This document shows positions 58,642 to 64,000 of a stretch of 64,000 bases of DNA, one piece after another. The stretch spans positions 1-64,000 of the forward strand of contig JAJSAM010000047.1 of the NCBI GenBank assembly GCA_024274785.1. The letters run 5' to 3'. This DNA comes from Planctomycetota bacterium. Lineage in GTDB: Bacteria > Planctomycetota > JAJSAM01. Each line of letters opens with the position of its first letter. Position 1 is the first letter of the stretch. Both the position numbers and the translations under genes were made by a program. The notes beneath the pieces are model-generated. The model searched no databases. It was not told the origin of the DNA and was given only the letters and a program-made list of their open reading frames with translations.

Positions 58642-59535
58642 TCAACGTGAGTCGCGATGATACCCCTTTGCCGCGCACCATGATCCGTGCCGGCCGGCCA
58701 CCGCCAGGCCGGCCACGATGACCGCCAGCCCGAGCAGCACCCGCGCATAATGGGCCTGCTCGCCGAAGATCAGCCAGGCGGCGAGCACCGCCAGGGGGAT
58801 CTTCAGGTTGTTCGCGGCGGCGAGAGTGCCCGGCCCGGTGCGCGCCGCTCCCTTGTTGAAGAGGTAGAAGCCGAGTCCGGTGGGGATGATCCCGAGGTAG
58901 AGCAATGCCAGGATGGCGTCCCTCGCGAACCGGAGGTTGCCGAAATCCGCGGTGATGACCGCGAAGAGGCCCGTAAAGAGCGCTGCGCCAAGAACCATGT
59001 AGGCGATCATTCCCGCTTCGGCCGGCCTTGAACCGGCGGCGTCATTCCGGCGGGCCATGCGCTGGAAGCCGAGTTGGCCGATGGCGAAACAGAGGTTCGC
59101 GCCCTGCAGGATCCCGATGCCGGTGAGCGCGGCGGGTGTGTCGAAGCTCCGTGCGACGATGACCAGGGCCCCGGCGACGGCGAGGACGGCCGCGGCGGCG
59201 TAGCGCCAGGACCAACGGCGCGAGAGGATGGCGTCGAGCAGCACCACGTAGAGCGGGGTGAAAATGGTGAAAACCGCGACCGCGTAGGCCGGCAGGTACT
59301 GGTAGGCGGTGATGTAGAGCCAGTACATGATGCCGAACTGCACGGTGCCGAGCACCATCAGGCGGATGGCGCGGCCGAACCCGAGTCCGGACCGTGCGAG
59401 CCAGGGGGAGAAGACGAGGAGCGCGAGCCAGAGCCGGATGGCGGCGACCACCAACGGGTCGTATCCGGTCAGAAAGGTCTTGATCAGCCCGAAGGACAAC
59501 GCCCAGATCAGGGAGGTGACGATGAGGTAGCTCAC
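58642..59535 (-). CDS. EamA/DMT-family transporter
   Basis: Ten hydrophobic segments; SYLIVTSLIWALSFGLIKTFL, ALLYLGIIPTGLGFYLFNKGAARTGPGTLAAANNLKIPLAVLAAWLIFGEQ. GTG start at 59535. Confidence 0.88.
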   Translation of the reverse strand: MSYLIVTSLIWALSFGLIKTFLTGYDPLVVAAIRLWLALLVFSPWLARSGLGFGRAIRLMVLGTVQFGIMYWLYITAYQYLPAYAVAVFTIFTPLYVVLLDAILSRRWSWRYAAAAVLAVAGALVIVARSFDTPAALTGIGILQGANLCFAIGQLGFQRMARRNDAAGSRPAEAGMIAYMVLGAALFTGLFAVITADFGNLRFARDAILALLYLGIIPTGLGFYLFNKGAARTGPGTLAAANNLKIPLAVLAAWLIFGEQAHYARVLLGLAVIVAGLAVAGRHGSWCAAKGYHRDSR

Positions 59536-59693
59536 AGGGAGACGATACCGGCGATATCGCCATTTGCGCCGCGTTCTCCGGCCGGCGCCGGAACAGGCGG
59601 CACCCCGGCTCCGATGACTGCGATCGGAACAGGCCCAACCTCTCGCGGGCAGGTCGTGTCCCCGCCGGCCGGTACCCTTTCTCGAAACCCATG

Positions 59694-59856
59694 GGGCCCG
59701 TCTGGAAAAAACTGCTGCATTCGAGGGCCGCTGCATTCCGCTACGCTTTGTTGCTCGTCGGTTGAAATCAGCAAAGATGCGCCCTCCGCGCGCCTTGCTT
59801 TCTCGGGGGCAGCGGCGCTCTCGGTGCAACGGTCGAGTTTCTTTCCAGACGGGCCC
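59694..59856. mobile_element. Family-B MITE-like element, copy 2, with perfect 15-bp terminal inverted repeats
   Basis: GGGCCCGTCTGGAAA (59694-59708) and TTTCCAGACGGGCCC (59842-59856). Internal sequence shared with 53371-53510. Confidence 0.65.
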
Positions 59857-59882
59857 ACACCGTCATCTTTGAGGGACGAAGC

Positions 59883-61979
59883 ATGAACAGAGACGAGGCG
59901 GAGAGACTACTTCGGAAGGCCCTCGACGATCCCGATGCCGAGTTTCGCGACGGGCAGTGGGAGGCGGTCGATGCCGTCGCCAATTGGAAGAAGAAGCTGC
60001 TCGTGGTCCAGCGCACCGGGTGGGGGAAGAGCCTGGTGTACTTTCTCGCCACGCGGATCCTCAGGGATCAGGGGGCCGGGCCGACGCTGATCGTGTCTCC
60101 GCTGCTCGCGCTGATGCGGAACCAACTCGCCGCGGCATCGCGTCTGGCGATCGACGCCGCGACCATCAACTCCACGAACCCCGACGACTGGGACGAGATC
60201 ATCGAGCGGATTCGCACCGACCGGGTCGATGCCGTCCTCGTCTCTCCGGAGCGGCTCGCCAACCAGAAGTTCGAGGAGAAGGTGCTGCGGAATGTCGGCG
60301 AGCGGATCGGTTTGCTCGTCATCGACGAAGCGCACTGCATCTCCGACTGGGGGCACGACTTCCGCCCCGACTACCGCCGCATCGCGAATCTGCTGCGGCT
60401 CATGCCGCCGAACATGCCGGTGCTCGGCACCACCGCGACCGCCAACGATCGGGTCATCGCCGACACGATGGACCAACTCGGCGACCTCGAGGTCTCCCGC
60501 GGTCCGCTGACCCGGCCGAGTCTTTGCCTGCAGACGATCCGCCTGAAGGATCAGGCCGCGCGGCTCGCCTGGCTGGCGGAGCATGTGCCGGAACTCACCG
60601 GGACCGGCATCATCTACGTCCTGACCAAACGGGACGCGGAGCAGGTGGCGGGCTGGCTCCGGCAAAACGGCATCGAGGCGATGGCCTATTTCAGCAACGT
60701 CTCCGTGGAGGGCTTCCCGGATTCCCACGCGGCCCGACTGCACCTCGAGGATCTGCTGCTCGGGAACCGGGTGAAAGCCCTGGTGGCGACGACGGCGCTC
60801 GGGATGGGCTACGACAAACCGGACCTCGGCTTCGTCGTTCACTACCAGTCGCCGGGTTCGATCGTGTCCTACTACCAGCAGGTGGGCCGGGCCGGTCGCG
60901 CCATTGATTCCGCCCACGGCATCCTTCTCGCCGGCCGCGAGGACGATGACATCCACGAGTTCTTCCGCCGGGCCGCGTTTCCTCCGGAGTCGCACGTCGA
61001 GAGCATTCTCGACGCCCTCGGACAGAGCGACGGATTGAGCATTCCATCGCTCCAGAAGGAACTCAATCTCCGGCGGGGCGAGATCGAGAAGGTGCTGAAG
61101 TACCTTTCCGTCGAGACGCCCGGCCCGGTCTTCAAGGATGGGCCGAAGTGGAAACGGGCGGCGGTGCCGTGGCGGATGGACCGGGACAAGATCGAGCGCC
61201 TGACCGGTAAGCGGGAGGAAGAATGGGCGGAGGTGCAGAGCTACATCGACGATCCCGGCTGCCACATGGACTTTCTCCGTCGCTCTCTCGACGACCCGGA
61301 GACCGGGGAGTGCGGCCGATGCGCCCGGTGTGTCGGCGAGCCGCTCGTCCCTGTGGCGTTTTCCGAAGCCCTCGCGCTGGGCGCAGCGGATTACCTGCGG
61401 CGCCTCGCGTTGCCGTTTCACCCCCGGCGGCGCGTGGCGAAGGGAGCATCCGGGATTCCGGGATTCAGCGGAAACCTCCCTCCGGGTCGCCAGGCGGAAG
61501 TCGGCCGGATCCTCTGCTGTTACGGTGATGCCGGTTTTGGCGTAGCCGTTTCCGAGGACAGGGAAACGGGGGAGTTTCGCGACGACCTCGTTGCGGCCGC
61601 CGCCAGAGTGGTCCGGGAGTCCTGGATGCCGAGTCCCTCGCCGGAGTGGATCACCTGCATCCCCTCCCTGCGCCACCCGGATCTTGTGTCTTCCTTCGCG
61701 CAACGCCTGGCGGATAGACTGGGGCTCCCGTTTCGAGGGGCCATCCGGAAAGTGAAAGAGACCGTGCCGCAAGTGGAGATGGAGAACAGCTTTCACCAGT
61801 GTCGCAATCTCGACGGGGTGTTCTCGGTGAACGCGGATCTGCCCCACGCTCCGGTACTCCTGGTGGATGACACGGTCGGCTCCCGGTGGACCATGACCGT
61901 CGCCGCTTTCCTCTTGCGCAAGGCGGGCAGCGGGAAGGTGTACCCGTTTGCTCTGGCCACCACGGCGGGGAGCGGATAG
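59883..61979 (+). CDS. recQ: RecQ-type DNA helicase with C-terminal phosphoribosyltransferase-like domain
   Basis: GWGKSLVYFLATRIL, VIDEAHCISDWGHDFRPDYRRI, TTALGMGYDKPDLGFVVHYQSPGSIVSYYQQVGRAGR, CHMDFLRRSLDDPETGECGRCARC (Zn); C-terminus APVLLVDDTVGSRWTMTVAAFLLRKAGSGKVYPFALATT. Confidence 0.9.
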   Translation: MNRDEAERLLRKALDDPDAEFRDGQWEAVDAVANWKKKLLVVQRTGWGKSLVYFLATRILRDQGAGPTLIVSPLLALMRNQLAAASRLAIDAATINSTNPDDWDEIIERIRTDRVDAVLVSPERLANQKFEEKVLRNVGERIGLLVIDEAHCISDWGHDFRPDYRRIANLLRLMPPNMPVLGTTATANDRVIADTMDQLGDLEVSRGPLTRPSLCLQTIRLKDQAARLAWLAEHVPELTGTGIIYVLTKRDAEQVAGWLRQNGIEAMAYFSNVSVEGFPDSHAARLHLEDLLLGNRVKALVATTALGMGYDKPDLGFVVHYQSPGSIVSYYQQVGRAGRAIDSAHGILLAGREDDDIHEFFRRAAFPPESHVESILDALGQSDGLSIPSLQKELNLRRGEIEKVLKYLSVETPGPVFKDGPKWKRAAVPWRMDRDKIERLTGKREEEWAEVQSYIDDPGCHMDFLRRSLDDPETGECGRCARCVGEPLVPVAFSEALALGAADYLRRLALPFHPRRRVAKGASGIPGFSGNLPPGRQAEVGRILCCYGDAGFGVAVSEDRETGEFRDDLVAAAARVVRESWMPSPSPEWITCIPSLRHPDLVSSFAQRLADRLGLPFRGAIRKVKETVPQVEMENSFHQCRNLDGVFSVNADLPHAPVLLVDDTVGSRWTMTVAAFLLRKAGSGKVYPFALATTAGSG

Positions 61980-63164
61980 GTGCAGGTGTCCCGGCAAGCG
62001 CAGGCGATCCTCCTGTTGACCGTGCGGTTCTCCGCGCAAAGCGACGCAAACCCGCTGACGCTGACTGAATGGGACCGCTTCGCCGCGTGGCTGCAGGGGA
62101 TGGACCGTCGGCCGGAGGACCTGTTGGGCCAGGAGCGCGGATCACTGCTCGCGGAATGGCAGGATGCGGAAATCAGTGCTTCGCGGCTCGGAATGCTGCT
62201 CGATCGGGGTTCCGCACTCGCGGTGGCGCTCGATCGCTGGCTCGGCGCCGGGCTCTGGGTTGTGACCCGGGGTGACCGGCATTATCCTTCGCGCTTGAAG
62301 CACCGGCTCGGCCGGATGTCTCCTCCGGTGCTGTTCGGCTGTGGCGACCCCGCACTCCTTCACCGTGGCGGTGTGGCGGTCGTCGGTTCGCGAAAGGCTC
62401 CGCCCCCGGACCTGGAGTATGCCTGGCACCTCGGCGCACGGATCGCGGAGGCGGGGCTCCCGGTCGTCTCCGGCGGTGCCGTCGGTATCGACGAGGAAGC
62501 CATGGCCGGGGCGCTCGAGGCAGGCGGGTCGGTGGTGGGGGTGCTGCCGCATGGTCTGCTCGGCGCCACCGCCGAGAGCCGTTACCGTACGCACCTGATG
62601 ATGGGGGAGATGGCGCTCATCTCTCCGTACCAGCCGGAGGCCCGTTTCGAGGGCGGGAATGCGAAGCGGCGGAACAAGATCATCTACTGTCTTTCCGATG
62701 CCGCGGTGGCGGTGCATTCCGGGAAGACCGGAGGCACCTTCTCCGGTGCGAGCCAGGTCCTCCGGGAGGACTGGATTCCCCTCTGGGTGAGAGTCAATGC
62801 GGATCCGGAATCGGGGAATGCCGCTCTCATCGAGTCCGGCGGATGGGCGCTCACCGTGGATGCCGCCGGTGTGGATCCCGCCGTGCTTGCTGCTCCGCGC
62901 CGGGATGCCATGGCGAACGGCGGTGTGAGTGGGGGCGGGGCGGAGGCCATTTATCACAGCTTCCTCACACCAGCTCTTCAACTCTGCGGTGAACAGGCGA
63001 GAACCCTCGATGAGCTGTCCGTGGCTCTCGGGCTCACGACGGATCAACTTGGTCTCTGGCTGTCCCGCGCGGTGTCTGAAGAGCGCCTGGTAAAGCTCGC
63101 TGACCCGGATCGCTACGAACCTCCGAGGTCCACGCCTGGTCAGCTGACCCTCTTCGATGCCTGA
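61980..63164 (+). CDS. Divergent DprA-like (SLOG/Rossmann) DNA-processing protein
   Basis: GGVAVVGSRKAPPPDLEYAWHLGARIAEAGLPVVSGGAVGIDEEAMAGALEAGGSVVGVLPHGL; GNAKRRNKIIYCLSDAAVAVHSGKTGGTFSGASQVL; C-terminal winged-helix-like segment. GTG start abuts the recQ stop. Confidence 0.85.
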   Translation: MQVSRQAQAILLLTVRFSAQSDANPLTLTEWDRFAAWLQGMDRRPEDLLGQERGSLLAEWQDAEISASRLGMLLDRGSALAVALDRWLGAGLWVVTRGDRHYPSRLKHRLGRMSPPVLFGCGDPALLHRGGVAVVGSRKAPPPDLEYAWHLGARIAEAGLPVVSGGAVGIDEEAMAGALEAGGSVVGVLPHGLLGATAESRYRTHLMMGEMALISPYQPEARFEGGNAKRRNKIIYCLSDAAVAVHSGKTGGTFSGASQVLREDWIPLWVRVNADPESGNAALIESGGWALTVDAAGVDPAVLAAPRRDAMANGGVSGGGAEAIYHSFLTPALQLCGEQARTLDELSVALGLTTDQLGLWLSRAVSEERLVKLADPDRYEPPRSTPGQLTLFDA

Positions 63165-63610
63165 ATCGGGGCCTCCCTGTCCGATATACCGCATATCATC
63201 GGAGGGTCGGCCGCGGTGCCGACCACACCCACCCGATCTTCCTCCCCGGATGTTGCGCCTGTGCCGGCAAGGCGTTCGCCGACCACGAGACCAGACGTTC
63301 CACTGCCCGAGCCTCGGGCTTCAGTACGCGCCCGTCCGACTGGGAATTGCAGTCGGCGTCTTTCGGTGGTTGGAGTACGGGCGGTTTTGGGCACAGGCGG
63401 AGTGAACTCGTGTGTGTGGCCGTCTCGAACGTCGGCGTACCCGGCAGGCACCAGTTCGCGGAGTGCATGAGCGTCCTGTCGCTCCTTCTTCTCCCTGATG
63501 AGAGCGCGGACGAACTCACTCGGCGTCGAGAACAAGGTTCCATCGCCGGGGTTCTGGTCGAGGAATGCCCGCAGTTCGTCGGTGAGTGAGAGATTGATGG
63601 ACCGGGCCAT
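63140..63610 (-). CDS. ParD/RHH-like antitoxin fragment reading into repeat sequence
   Basis: MARSINLSLTDELRAFLDQNPGDGTLFSTPSEFVRALIREKKERQDAHAL resembles ParD-type antitoxins. The portion below about 63400 is repeat-derived. Confidence 0.6.
   Translation of the reverse strand: MARSINLSLTDELRAFLDQNPGDGTLFSTPSEFVRALIREKKERQDAHALRELVPAGYADVRDGHTHEFTPPVPKTARTPTTERRRLQFPVGRARTEARGSGSGTSGLVVGERLAGTGATSGEEDRVGVVGTAADPPMICGISDREAPIQASKRVS
63195..63400. repeat. Family-A repeat elements between convergent dprA-like and parD-like genes
   Basis: CGGAGGGTCGGCCGCGGTGCCGACCACACCCACC...GTTGCGCCTGTGCCGGCAAGG; inverted half GGCACAGGCGGAG near 63390. Confidence 0.75.
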
Positions 63611-63846
63611 GATGCGATCTCCTTGCCTGTACCTGTTCATGGTCGCATGTGTGGCGGATACTGTTGAATATCGACACCAGGGGGCGCTCGAGCCTCCGAC
63701 GGGGAAGGGGTGTTCGCCTCTTCCGATGATCCGCCCACCGTCGGCGTACAGCCTTGTGCCGCGGAGGGTCGAGCTCCCGGAATCGAGTCGGGCCCGCGAT
63801 GGCGGGCCCGAACTGTCCTACCGATGTCTTTCGTGGATCCCCGGGC

Positions 63847-64000
63847 CTACTTCCCCGTCTGCTGGGTCAGCTTCTCCATGACCTGGTCGATCGTGAAGCT
63901 CGCGGGCTTCTGGCGTGGCGGGAACTCCTCGAAGGTGGCGAGGAATTTCGCCACGAAGCCCTGGGCCGGCACCAGGAGGAACAGGTGGTCGAATCGCCAC
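63847..64000 (-). CDS. C-terminus of a sulfatase/arylsulfatase-family hydrolase (continues beyond window)
   Basis: Complement frame: WRFDHLFLLVPAQGFVAKFLATFEEFPPRQKPASFTIDQVMEKLTQQTGK*; this C-terminal pattern resembles bacterial arylsulfatases. Confidence 0.6.
   Translation of the reverse strand, partial: WRFDHLFLLVPAQGFVAKFLATFEEFPPRQKPASFTIDQVMEKLTQQTGK

Overview
High-GC, protein-dense chromosomal window from a diderm bacterium; phylum not assignable from sequence alone. Markers of a diderm are WaaA, a TamA/TamB pair and MlaE/MlaD. Most of the window is housekeeping: uvrB-uvrC-transaldolase; a Xer recombinase; dksA/traR-like; lspA-pyrD; secA-waaA-ahcY; rnfE-rnfA; dnaE; a large GlmL/MutL-like ASKHA protein; a dcw cluster (mraZ-rsmH-ftsL-ftsI-murE-murF-mraY-ftsW-murG-murC-murB-orf-ftsQ); rplM-rpsI; rimK-tamB-tamA; yebC; moxR; mlaE-mlaD; EamA; recQ-dprA; and a sulfatase C-terminus. 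Main second-look items: (1) a dispersed two-hairpin repeat family whose left edge is TAGGCGG. The TAG is the in-frame stop codon of four unrelated genes, and hairpin 2 shows compensatory base changes between copies. (2) A recQ gene with a C-terminal phosphoribosyltransferase-like motif, directly abutting a divergent dprA-like SLOG gene. (3) A dcw cluster without murD, ddl, ftsA or ftsZ, with a MraY that seems to lack the HHH motif and a 652-aa membrane protein after ftsQ. (4) An aromatic-repeat (WPxF/FPxY) lipoprotein between a lone moxR and an mlaE-mlaD pair that lacks mlaF. (5) A MITE-like element with perfect 15-bp inverted ends. (6) Three GTGGG boxes at exact 10-bp period in front of mraZ. 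No tRNA, rRNA or CRISPR array was recognised. All family calls were made by eye from motifs, with no database search.
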